Positions 1-6,079 of a DNA stretch of 6,079 bases are shown piece after piece; position 1 is the first letter of the stretch, and the number at the start of each line of letters is the position of its first letter. The stretch is from Euryarchaeota archaeon UBA58 (GTDB taxonomy: Archaea > Thermoplasmatota > Poseidoniia > Poseidoniales > Thalassarchaeaceae): the NCBI GenBank assembly GCA_002498525.1, contig DAHR01000015.1, positions 1-6,079 of the forward strand. Direction: 5' to 3'. The notes under the pieces were generated by a model, which was not told the DNA's origin, did not search any database, and saw only the letters and a list, made by a program, of their open reading frames with translations. The translations under genes were made by a program, and so were the position numbers.

Positions 1-495
1 TCCGAGATTGGTATGGTATTCCAGCTATTCAATCTCTTTCCGCACTTGACCGTCCTTGAGAATATTACTCTAGCTCCTATGAGGGCGAAGGGGATGACTC
101 GTGAAGAAGCCGAGAAAATCGCACATAGGTTGCTTGAGCGCGTAGGGATCCCTGAACAACATCACAAGTTCCCGAGTGCACTATCCGGCGGTCAACAGCA
201 GCGCGTCGCAATCGCACGCGCGCTGGCCATGGACCCGAAGATAATGCTCTTCGACGAGCCGACCTCCGCCCTCGACCCTGAGATGATCAAGGAGGTTCTC
301 GATGTGATGATTGACCTCGCGAAGCGCGACATCACGATGATTGTCGTGACCCATGAGATGGGCTTCGCCAAGGAGGTCTGTGACCGAGTCATCCTGTTCG
401 ACGAAGGCCACTTGATCGAAGAGAACACACCTGACGAGTTCTTCGATAACCCACAACACGACAGAACCAAACTCTTCCTCGAGCAGATTCTCTGA
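1..495 (+). CDS. Polar amino acid ABC transporter ATP-binding protein (GlnQ/HisP-like), 5'-truncated
   Basis: This is the ATPase subunit of an ABC importer, which would sit on the cytoplasmic face of the membrane and power uptake of a polar amino acid. The reading frame is open from base 1, so the gene starts upstream. The Met at 13 lies inside the Q-loop (VFQLFNLFPHLTVLEN) and is not the true start. Visible motifs are the Q-loop, the signature LSGGQQQR (181-204), Walker B IMLFDEPTSALD (from 241) with catalytic Glu at 256-258, and the H-loop His at 352-354 in VVTHE. Walker A is outside the window; family members run about 240-250 residues, so roughly 80 are missing. The FNLFPHLTVLEN segment and the ending (FFDNP, then RTKLFLEQIL) are typical of the polar amino acid uptake family. 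The exact substrate cannot be read. Permease and binding-protein genes are probably upstream. Confidence 0.95.
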   Translation, partial: SEIGMVFQLFNLFPHLTVLENITLAPMRAKGMTREEAEKIAHRLLERVGIPEQHHKFPSALSGGQQQRVAIARALAMDPKIMLFDEPTSALDPEMIKEVLDVMIDLAKRDITMIVVTHEMGFAKEVCDRVILFDEGHLIEENTPDEFFDNPQHDRTKLFLEQIL

Positions 496-522
496 TTCTA
501 CTCGTGTCGGCCGATTATTAAG

Positions 523-539
523 CCGGTTGAGCAATCCGG
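523..539 (+). other. Small imperfect hairpin after the transporter gene
   Basis: CCGGTT and AATCCGG can pair as a 6-bp stem with one bulged T and a GAGC loop, 28 bases past the stop of the transporter ATPase. A second, competing stem (CGGC at 508-511 with GCCG at 522-525) overlaps it. No T-run follows, so it is not a clear terminator. It may be a processing site or chance. It covers the alternative TTG start of the channel gene at 527, which makes that start less likely. Confidence 0.2.
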
Positions 540-555
540 TGTTTCAGACGGTAGG

Positions 556-563
556 CTATTTAG
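556..563 (+). promoter_or_regulatory. Putative archaeal TATA box before the MscS gene
   Basis: CTATTTAG is centred about 27 bases before the ATG at 587, the spacing expected for a leaderless archaeal transcript starting at or near that ATG. The match to the TATA consensus is only moderate, and the call assumes that the organism is an archaeon. Confidence 0.35.
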
Positions 564-586
564 CCACCAACACAGGGACACTCACG

Positions 587-1471
587 ATGAGTTGCCTCGA
601 TGGCCTTCCAGAAAGCTTTGAAGAAGCAATTACCTGTGCGACTAAGGTGCTTGATACCGCTCCGGTATCAGCGCTGATCATCTTCGTAATCGGCATTCCG
701 CTTATCAGTATAATCAAGCGCTATCTGCGCCGATTCTTCGACAAAACCGAGTTCGACGAGGCCCTTGAAAATTTCATTTTCCGGATCGCCGTTCTGCTGA
801 TGTGGGCTCTGGTAATCCTCACTGCAGCAAGTGAATTGGGCATCAATGTGACCGGCATCGTCGCTGCATTGGGTATTCTCGGACTGGCTGTCGCCTTCGC
901 CGCTCAGGACACCATGGAGAATGTCATCGCGGGGATCTTCATCATCGTCGACAGACCGTTCCGGGAGGGCGAGCGCATCCTCCTGCCAAAGAAGCTCGGT
1001 GGCATCTACAGCAGTTGGGGTGACGTTTCCGAAATTGGCCTGCGTACCACGGTCGTGCGCTCTACGGATGGGGTGATGCTAACCATTCCCAACAAATTGC
1101 TGACCAATGATACGGTAGCAAATTTCAGCCACAGCGCCGATATGGAATTACGCGTTCGGATTCGGCTGGGGCTGACACCTACATGGGCTAATGTATCGAA
1201 AGCTGAAGAAATAATCGGCGATATTGCTGCGAACCATCCAGATATCAGCAAGACGCCGAAACTGCCAGAGGTTGTCTTGCGCGATTTCGGGGATCAAGAA
1301 GTCATCATGGAGATTCGATATTATGTCAATAATGCTAGAAAGATGCGCCCGTCGAAGTCCTACTTCGTCGGCGAGATTCTTCGACGCTTCGATGAGAGTG
1401 GGGTGTCGTTGGCTTTCCCAGTCCGAATCAACATGAACAGCGACGTCGATCTCGCGGATCTCGGATTCTAG
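587..1471 (+). CDS. MscS-family mechanosensitive ion channel
   Basis: This is a small-conductance mechanosensitive channel, an osmotic safety valve in the cytoplasmic membrane that opens under tension. The 294 residues from ATG 587 are close to the size of E. coli MscS (286). Three hydrophobic segments lie at about residues 24-43, 63-83 and 88-120. The last is the pore helix, with GLAVAFAAQD at residues 99-108 followed by AGIFIIVDRPFREGERI, the join to the beta domain. Aligned from memory to E. coli MscS, the pore glycines 101, 104 and 121 are kept, 108 is Ala and 113 is Asp, a common variant in this family. The C-terminal alpha-beta domain continues to VRINMNSD. The frame extends up to a TTG at 527 (20 more residues), but that start lies in a hairpin. 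ATG 587 has a well-placed TATA-like box, so I prefer it. Homo-heptamer assembly is expected from the family. Confidence 0.93.
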   Translation: MSCLDGLPESFEEAITCATKVLDTAPVSALIIFVIGIPLISIIKRYLRRFFDKTEFDEALENFIFRIAVLLMWALVILTAASELGINVTGIVAALGILGLAVAFAAQDTMENVIAGIFIIVDRPFREGERILLPKKLGGIYSSWGDVSEIGLRTTVVRSTDGVMLTIPNKLLTNDTVANFSHSADMELRVRIRLGLTPTWANVSKAEEIIGDIAANHPDISKTPKLPEVVLRDFGDQEVIMEIRYYVNNARKMRPSKSYFVGEILRRFDESGVSLAFPVRINMNSDVDLADLGF

Positions 1472-1500
1472 ACAGTTCAGATTCCATTGAGAAGTACTGA

Positions 1501-2385
1501 TCAGAATCGTATCCACTGGGCGATCCTGTCGTGGATGGAGCTGCGAAATGTCAAGAGTTGCAACTTCGGTCCTTCGATGTCGACGGTCAAGGTCGCTCCG
1601 CGTGTGAAATGCGTCTCGTCCCAGCCATCGCTGACGACGTAACCGCGGTGCATATCACTGGTCATGATGGTAGGCTCGTCGGTCCATGTCCAATACGAGC
1701 CGTCGTCGTGTCGGTCGGGTAGCGGTAAGTCTCGTGCGACGAATAGGTAGTGACTATCGAGTTCTTTTGCAGGAAAAGTCGAGCCCTCGATGTCGGCGAC
1801 CTGTCTGAACCATGCTCCTTGACCGAGGAAAGTCGAAAACAGCAGTCCGGAGGAATACTGCTCACAATCAATTTCTGCGCCTCGTTGCAGACGATACTTC
1901 GACGGTTGATACTGATGCGTGTTGGCGACCAGCAAGTCATTCAGCGCGGGGTCACAGCGAATTCTGTTGCCGCTGGTCGTGACAATTTCTGCTTGTAGTC
2001 TCGGCAACATGTTGACGATCGCTTCCTCCGCGATTGCCGATCGAATGTCGGCCGCGAAATTTTGTGGGTCACTGCCCATGTAGAATCCGTACGAACCATC
2101 GGAATCATCCGCCCGAGGATGCGAATTCACACCCATCACGGGAGTATCGGAATCAACAGAGTGTGCGATCGACGTCAGCGTTCCATCGCCTCCGAGGACA
2201 ATCACCAGATCGCGGTCGATGAAATCGGCTCGGCGTACCGTCTCACGGACAGAATAATCGACGCGTAATCCAGTTGTTGCGACCAATTCATCGAGGGCGC
2301 TACGGATTGCTTCGAGGGCTTTGTCGTGCACCGCCTCGAAGTTCTTCTTGTAGACGACGAGGACATCCTCAATCACTCCAAACAC
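1501..2385 (-). CDS. nadK: NAD kinase (ATP-NAD kinase)
   Basis: The product phosphorylates NAD to NADP in the cytosol and would be the source of NADP(H) for biosynthesis. In the 294-residue reading the kinase motif GGDGT is at residues 65-69 (LVIVLGGDGTLTSIAH). The nicotinamide-site segment NDLLVANTHQYQPSKYRL follows at 149-166, then the SSGLLFSTFLGQGAW region at 178-192, which corresponds to the family's STPTGSTAY loop, and finally YVVSDGWDETHFTRG near the end. Two departures stand out: ND replaces the usual NE, and the TGSTA core is diverged. Both recall the NADHK/NADK3-like branch, so NADH as a substrate is possible. GTG 2385 directly abuts a GAGGGGG run; GTG 2376 (291 residues) lies 9 bases from that run and is the better start if it acts as a ribosome site. 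The gene ends 29 bases from the convergent channel gene. Confidence 0.9.
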   Translation of the reverse strand: MFGVIEDVLVVYKKNFEAVHDKALEAIRSALDELVATTGLRVDYSVRETVRRADFIDRDLVIVLGGDGTLTSIAHSVDSDTPVMGVNSHPRADDSDGSYGFYMGSDPQNFAADIRSAIAEEAIVNMLPRLQAEIVTTSGNRIRCDPALNDLLVANTHQYQPSKYRLQRGAEIDCEQYSSGLLFSTFLGQGAWFRQVADIEGSTFPAKELDSHYLFVARDLPLPDRHDDGSYWTWTDEPTIMTSDMHRGYVVSDGWDETHFTRGATLTVDIEGPKLQLLTFRSSIHDRIAQWIRF

Positions 2386-2392
2386 CCCCCTC
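2386..2392 (-). promoter_or_regulatory. Shine-Dalgarno-like GAGGGGG deciding the NAD kinase start
   Basis: Read on the minus strand, GAGGGGG touches the GTG at 2385 with no spacer but sits 9 bases before the GTG at 2376. Family-level similarity (IEDVLVVYKKNFEAV) also begins after 2376. This favours the shorter protein. Confidence 0.4.
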
Positions 2393-2415
2393 GCAATGTG
2401 AGCGTCGCGACTTCT

Positions 2416-2423
2416 CCATATAG
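2416..2423 (-). promoter_or_regulatory. nadK: Putative TATA box for the NAD kinase gene
   Basis: CTATATGG on the minus strand is the best TATA-like element in the window. With the usual spacing of about 27 bases, transcription would start near 2393, giving a leader of about 8 bases to GTG 2385 or 17 to GTG 2376. No clear purine-rich BRE precedes it. Confidence 0.5.
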
Positions 2424-2456
2424 GCCCGACGCAGTCTCATTCGCAACTCAATCGTC

Positions 2457-2481
2457 TGTAAAATCGACGCGGAAAGCATAG
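2457..2481 (+). promoter_or_regulatory. Possible promoter elements for the lipoprotein gene
   Basis: Two weak AT-rich candidates, TGTAAAAT (2457-2464) and AAGCATAG (2474-2481), lie in the 127-base gap between the divergent NAD kinase and lipoprotein genes. With 27-base spacing they predict starts near 2487 and 2504, both upstream of ATG 2513. Neither is a strong match and I cannot choose between them. Confidence 0.25.
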
Positions 2482-2512
2482 ACTCATCAGCAGATTGCAG
2501 CGACGATGCGCT

Positions 2513-3610
2513 ATGGACCGTGTCTTGGTTCTGACCTTCGCCCTCCTCGCACCGGCAATCGCCGGCTGCCTGCAAGTTCCATTGGCCCCCTGCGAAGGCT
2601 CGGATTGTTTCCCTCTATCGAGCGATACTCTCGCCGAATTGCTATCCGATCCCGAATCATTCGACATTCTCGCTCTGGCATCCCACGAATCCAAACTCCG
2701 AGTCTCGACAAGTACAGTTTACGAAACCGAAGACGACTTCGCCGAAATTCATTGGAGCGTCGCCAAAGACGACGAGGCTGGCCTGCGCTCTATCGCCATG
2801 CGTTTGGTGCTCGGTACATCTTCGATTGACACCGAGGTCATCGAGGGCGGCGAGAGGACGAATGTTCGCCTCGGCAACGTCTGGTTCGAAGGTCGAGACC
2901 GCATGCCCGAATACAAGGACCCATTCTTCGATATCGCCCAGAAAGCAACCGAGAATCCCGAGGGGCTCTGGCCAACATTCGGCTTCGACACTACCTCATT
3001 AGCCTCCCTCGACTGGGCGATAACCTCTGACGAACTCGCTCTGCAACAAGTCGCCACCGGAAGCAACGGAACCCACACGATTATCCTTGAACTAAGTGGA
3101 TTACCGCCTCGAATCGTCGGCATCGAATTGTATGGCAATGACGATTCGGCATTTGTGTTGACGATTCAAACCGGAGACGACGTCGTCCTCGAGCTGCAAA
3201 CAGACTTACCCCGGGCCGCCATCGGTTTCAGTATCGGCGAGGGCACGACATTTTCAGACGGAATCACCATTTGGGCGGGTACCATTCCCCACGAATTCAC
3301 CTCAGAAGTCGACCCCACCGAACTCTCATTCCACGCTTTCACCACTGCAAACGGGACTGAGGGCGAGTCCGAGGCTGGAGACGAGCGCGAAGTCGCATCG
3401 ATGAATCTAGGCGACGTGAGCGGAAACTTCACCGACGAAAATGGCGATTGGTGGGAATTCAGTTTTTGGGATTACTCGAATGATGGTTGGTTCTCGGCCG
3501 GTGATTTCTACGACATCAGGACTAATTCGACGGCCGACTCCCGCATCGCGATATTCGATTCCTGGGCGGATTCCTGGACCGACGCCGCTTTCACAACGAA
3601 TTCCAGCTGA
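2513..3610 (+). CDS. Secreted lipoprotein of unknown function with C-terminal EF-hand-like loops
   Basis: I do not recognise the family. From ATG 2513 the 365-residue protein opens with one Arg, a hydrophobic stretch and a lipobox, AIAGC, with Cys19 as the likely lipidated residue. It is therefore expected on the outer face of the membrane by the Sec route. An in-frame TTG at 2495 would add six residues and spoil this signal, so I reject it. The mature part is very acidic and looks beta-rich, with alternating strands around 95-260; a LolA/LppX-like lipid-binding fold is conceivable but unproven. The C-terminus has two adjacent 12-residue Asp blocks: D308-x-N310-x-D312, then a near-canonical EF-hand loop DYSNDGWFSAGD (320-331, bases 3470-3505). 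Five N-glycosylation sequons (N185, N280, N305, N338, N363) fit an exported archaeal protein. An ABC exporter gene follows after 45 bases on the same strand and may be co-transcribed. Confidence 0.85.
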   Translation: MDRVLVLTFALLAPAIAGCLQVPLAPCEGSDCFPLSSDTLAELLSDPESFDILALASHESKLRVSTSTVYETEDDFAEIHWSVAKDDEAGLRSIAMRLVLGTSSIDTEVIEGGERTNVRLGNVWFEGRDRMPEYKDPFFDIAQKATENPEGLWPTFGFDTTSLASLDWAITSDELALQQVATGSNGTHTIILELSGLPPRIVGIELYGNDDSAFVLTIQTGDDVVLELQTDLPRAAIGFSIGEGTTFSDGITIWAGTIPHEFTSEVDPTELSFHAFTTANGTEGESEAGDEREVASMNLGDVSGNFTDENGDWWEFSFWDYSNDGWFSAGDFYDIRTNSTADSRIAIFDSWADSWTDAAFTTNSS

Positions 3611-3655
3611 ACCCCTAATTCGGCGCCCTCGCCTTGAACCACCAGTGGGCCAACG

Positions 3656-5473
3656 ATGGTCAGATTGATGCGCCGTCGGGGCACAGCAGGAGTCATGGTG
3701 GCGAGCCAGCATCCTCTCTTTCGGTTGATATCTCATCTCAAGGATTACCGCGGACAAGTGATTCTCGCCTCGATCTGCTCGATCCTCAACAAATTCTGGG
3801 ACCTCGCACCGCCGATTCTCATCGGCATGGCGATCGATGTCGTGGCCATGAAGGAAGAATCGATGCTCGCCGGCCTGGGCTATACCGACCCACTCGTCCA
3901 ATTCAAAATCCTCGTCTCGTTGACAGTGGTGATCTGGGTGCTCGAATCACTCTTCGAATACTGGTATGGGATCCTCTGGCGCAACCTCGCGCAGAGCGCT
4001 CAGCACGAGTTGCGCATGGACGCCTACGAGCATATCCAGAACCTCGAGATGCAGTGGTTCTCAGAACAGACCACAGGTGGCCTGATGGCGATAATGAATG
4101 ATGATGTGAACCAACTCGAACGCTTTCTCGACCAAGGCGCAACGGACCTTCTCCACGTCGGAACAACTGTCATCATCGTCAGTGCAGTGATGTTCTTGCT
4201 GGCGCCGGAAGTCGCGATCCTCGCGATCCTGCCGATTCCAGTCATCGTCGGAGGCTCATTCCTCTTCCAGCGCAGAATCGGCGTCAGATACGCAGAAGTC
4301 CGCAAAGAAGTCGGCAACCTCAACGCCCTGCTCAACAATAATCTGCACGGAATCACGACGATAAAATCCTTCACCGCAGAAGCGCGCGAGGTCGCAAGAG
4401 TCAGGGCGGCATCTCAGTCATACCGCGACGCGAACCGTGACGCTATCCGCCTCTCTGCATCCTTCGTTCCTCTGATTCGAATGGCGATTCTCTTCGCCTT
4501 CACGGCGACTATGCTGGTCGGAGGTTGGTCGGCTCTCAATGGTGATCTGTCGGTCGGTGCCTACTCGGTCATCGTCTTCATCACCCAACGACTGCTTTGG
4601 CCCCTGACTCGCCTCGGCCAGACCTTCGATCTGTATCAGCGAGCGATGGCTTCGACCTCTCGAGTGCTCGACTTGCTCGACACCGAGGTCGGGATCGTGG
4701 AGGGTGATCATCACCTGAAAGACACCGCTGGTGCGATTTCGTTCTCAGCGGTGGATTTCACTTATCCAGACCGCGAAACGGTTCTGGATGGCCTCTCTCT
4801 GGATATCCCTGCTGGGGCGACGGTTGGCCTTGTGGGCTCAACTGGTTCGGGCAAAACAACACTGGTCGGACTGCTGCTGCGCTTCCACGACCCTCTTTCG
4901 GGGGTTGTCCGCTTGGATGGTCGTGATGTGCGCGATCTGACCCTCGCATCGTTGCGAGGGTCGATTGCGATGGTATCTCAGAATACCACTCTGTTTCCCG
5001 GGACGGTCTGGCAGAACGTATTGTACGGACGTCCCGATGCGAGTGATGAAGAGATTCTGGAAGCGGCTCGAATCGCTGAGGCAACCTCCTTCATCGCAGA
5101 GTTACCGGAGGGCTGGAACACCGATATCGGAGAGGATGGACACCGGCTCTCGGGCGGGCAGCGTCAACGGCTCGCTATCGCAAGAGCCGTGCTCAAGGAT
5201 GCTCCTGTGCTGGTTCTCGATGAGGCGACGAGCAATGTCGACAATGAGACCGAGGCGGCGCTGCAACGCTCGATCGAGAGAATCTCTGCCGACCGCACGA
5301 CTCTGATTATCGCACACCGTCTCTCAACGGTGCGTAACGCCGACATCATCGCCGTCCTCGAACGCGGTCGAATCACCGAACTCGGAACACATGAGGAACT
5401 TCTCGAGCACGAGGGCCTCTACGAGCGCCTGTGGAAAGTTCAGACGGGTGAGTCAGCGGCACAGGCGGCCTGA
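3656..5473 (+). CDS. ABC exporter half-transporter (fused permease and ATPase, MsbA/MdlB-like)
   Basis: This is a fused membrane and nucleotide-binding half-transporter that would work as a dimer to export lipids, drugs or peptides; the substrate cannot be told. In the 605-residue reading, six membrane segments lie at about residues 34-63, 84-108, 165-183, 185-205, 269-294 and 299-322. The ATPase domain has the A-loop Tyr370, Walker A GSTGSGKTT (Lys400, bases 4853-4855), Q-loop Gln442, signature LSGGQRQR (5147-5170), Walker B VLVLDEAT with catalytic Glu523, and H-loop His554. All catalytic residues are present, so it should be active. ATG 3656 is the longest start. The first 13 residues are basic and unlike relatives, and an AGGAG at 3688-3692 sits just before ATG 3695 and GTG 3698, so the true start may be about 14 codons later. 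It follows the lipoprotein gene by 45 bases; a thioesterase gene comes 73 bases after it. Confidence 0.95.
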   Translation: MVRLMRRRGTAGVMVASQHPLFRLISHLKDYRGQVILASICSILNKFWDLAPPILIGMAIDVVAMKEESMLAGLGYTDPLVQFKILVSLTVVIWVLESLFEYWYGILWRNLAQSAQHELRMDAYEHIQNLEMQWFSEQTTGGLMAIMNDDVNQLERFLDQGATDLLHVGTTVIIVSAVMFLLAPEVAILAILPIPVIVGGSFLFQRRIGVRYAEVRKEVGNLNALLNNNLHGITTIKSFTAEAREVARVRAASQSYRDANRDAIRLSASFVPLIRMAILFAFTATMLVGGWSALNGDLSVGAYSVIVFITQRLLWPLTRLGQTFDLYQRAMASTSRVLDLLDTEVGIVEGDHHLKDTAGAISFSAVDFTYPDRETVLDGLSLDIPAGATVGLVGSTGSGKTTLVGLLLRFHDPLSGVVRLDGRDVRDLTLASLRGSIAMVSQNTTLFPGTVWQNVLYGRPDASDEEILEAARIAEATSFIAELPEGWNTDIGEDGHRLSGGQRQRLAIARAVLKDAPVLVLDEATSNVDNETEAALQRSIERISADRTTLIIAHRLSTVRNADIIAVLERGRITELGTHEELLEHEGLYERLWKVQTGESAAQAA

Positions 5474-5513
5474 TTGCAAATACTGTCGGAAAGTCACCTC
5501 GACGCGGCGACTC

Positions 5514-5521
5514 AATTCAAA
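5514..5521 (+). promoter_or_regulatory. Weak TATA-like element before the thioesterase gene
   Basis: AATTCAAA is centred about 29 bases before ATG 5547, which would allow an almost leaderless transcript. The sequence is a poor TATA match. The 73-base gap would equally allow read-through from the exporter gene. Confidence 0.25.
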
Positions 5522-5546
5522 GCCATCAACCTCCTCGCAATCTTGA

Positions 5547-5975
5547 ATGGACCCCGAAGATCTGAGCACGCCTGAACTCTCTGGCCTCTCCACAATGTTG
5601 GGTATCACCATAACCGCATTCGGTGATGGAGAGTGTACGGTAGAAGCAACTGTCACAGATTCACATCTGAACAAGGGCGGCGTCGCCCACGGAGGCCTTC
5701 ATGCAACCATGCTCGACACTGCCCTGGGCGGCGCTCTCGTCAGCGCTTTGCGCAAGGAGGAATGGTGCGCCACCGCTCAACTCGACCTCTCTTACCTCGA
5801 TCCCGCCTATTCCGGGAGTCACCTCTACGCACATGGTCGGGTCATCCGCAAGGGACGAAACATCGCACATCTAGAAGGCGAAATCGTCAATCAGGACGGC
5901 AAAACCATCGCCACGGGCAAAGGCACATGGGCGATTTGGGTGAATCGTCCGAAGAGCTTGGGTGGTAGTGAATGA
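5547..5975 (+). CDS. PaaI-type hotdog-fold acyl-CoA thioesterase
   Basis: This is a small cytosolic thioesterase of the hotdog fold, expected to hydrolyse an acyl-CoA, often an aromatic or medium-chain one. It has 142 residues, the usual PaaI/YbgC-like size (about 130-150). The family core is clear: a short N-terminal helix (MLGITITAFGDG), the LN at 41-42, HGG at 48-50 and Asp57 in LHATMLDTALGGA. These match the positions of the catalytic Asn, oxyanion Gly and acidic residue on the central hotdog helix. Beta strands follow (TAQLDLSYLDPA, then LYAHGRVIRKGRNIAHLEGEI) and the domain closes with GKGTWAIW. Dimer or tetramer assembly is expected from the family. ATG 5547 has no Shine-Dalgarno site, which fits a leaderless archaeal message. 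The substrate is unknown, and the neighbours do not include paa or fatty-acid genes. Confidence 0.9.
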   Translation: MDPEDLSTPELSGLSTMLGITITAFGDGECTVEATVTDSHLNKGGVAHGGLHATMLDTALGGALVSALRKEEWCATAQLDLSYLDPAYSGSHLYAHGRVIRKGRNIAHLEGEIVNQDGKTIATGKGTWAIWVNRPKSLGGSE

Positions 5976-6025
5976 ACACCACGCCGGCGAAGGATTGATG
6001 GCGAGGGCCACCCCGTGGGAATTCA

Positions 6026-6079
6026 ATGTCTCGTCTTGACTCGCTCATCTGGTTGCTGCTCGGGTTCGCCCAATTACTC
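6026..6079 (+). CDS. Possible start of a membrane protein, cut by the window edge
   Basis: From ATG 6026 the frame is open to the last base and gives 18 residues, MSRLDSLIWLLLGFAQLL, a short polar start followed by a hydrophobic run like a first membrane helix or signal anchor. It lies 50 bases after the thioesterase stop on the same strand. The nearby ATG at 5998 runs into a stop at 6037 and is not a gene. With so little sequence, the family cannot be named and the call is tentative. Confidence 0.4.
   Translation, partial: MSRLDSLIWLLLGFAQLL

Noticed and set aside
1472..1500. Possible bidirectional terminator between the convergent MscS and NAD kinase genes
   Set aside because: The 29-base gap has no T-run on either strand and no convincing stem.
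1148..1516. A 122-codon minus-strand frame opposite the MscS gene
   Set aside because: It lies opposite the conserved MscS C-terminal domain, overlaps the NAD kinase end, and shows no family motif.
2749..3138. A 129-codon minus-strand frame opposite the lipoprotein gene
   Set aside because: The plus-strand frame has a clean signal peptide, lipobox and sequons, while this one is Ser/Arg/Pro-rich with no motif.
3407..3901. A 164-codon open frame on the minus strand across the lipoprotein end and exporter start
   Set aside because: It overlaps two well-supported genes, has no recognisable domain, and is rich in Arg, His and Gly as expected of an antisense shadow.
3634..4101. A 155-codon plus-strand frame inside the exporter gene
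   Set aside because: It overlaps the exporter's conserved membrane segments in another frame and reads as Arg/Pro-rich low-complexity protein.
4214..4232. Short tandem repeat GCGATCCTC/GCGATCCTG
   Set aside because: It encodes the repeated Ala-Ile-Leu of an exporter membrane helix and is explained by coding.
1..6079. CRISPR array, tRNA or rRNA gene, insertion sequence, toxin-antitoxin or phage-defence system
   Set aside because: No regular repeat-spacer pattern, cloverleaf, terminal inverted repeats, transposase or defence-gene motifs were seen. The genes present are ordinary transport and metabolic families apart from one unknown lipoprotein.

Overview
The window carries six genes or gene fragments packed on both strands with short spacers, plus the start of a possible seventh. 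GC content looks slightly above 50% by eye. No rRNA, tRNA, CRISPR array, insertion sequence or integrase was seen.

The organism is most likely a marine planktonic archaeon of the Poseidoniales (Marine Group II Euryarchaeota) type, or a relative. This is an inference with moderate confidence. It rests on TATA-like boxes about 27 bases before likely transcript starts (clearest at 2416-2423, minus strand), few convincing Shine-Dalgarno sites, an NAD kinase of an unusual ND-type, and a very acidic, sequon-rich lipoprotein ending in EF-hand-like Asp loops. A bacterium is not excluded, because most of the families are universal.

Layout: (1) 1-495, plus strand: the 3' part of a polar amino acid ABC transporter ATPase; its Walker A lies outside the window. 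(2) 587-1471, plus strand: a MscS-type mechanosensitive channel. (3) 1501-2376 or 2385, minus strand: an NAD kinase, convergent with the channel. (4) 2386-2512: a divergent promoter region. (5) 2513-3610, plus strand: a secreted lipoprotein of unknown function. (6) 3656-5473, plus strand: a complete ABC exporter half-transporter. (7) 5547-5975, plus strand: a PaaI-type hotdog thioesterase. (8) 6026 to the edge: the first 18 codons of a possible membrane protein.

The genes read as ordinary housekeeping and envelope functions: amino acid uptake, osmotic safety valve, NADP supply, export and acyl-CoA clean-up. No obviously new multi-gene system is visible. The items most worth a second look are the unrecognised lipoprotein with its tandem 12-residue Asp loops next to the exporter, the diverged NAD kinase, and a roughly threefold excess of the pentamer GAWTC (W = A or T) by hand count.
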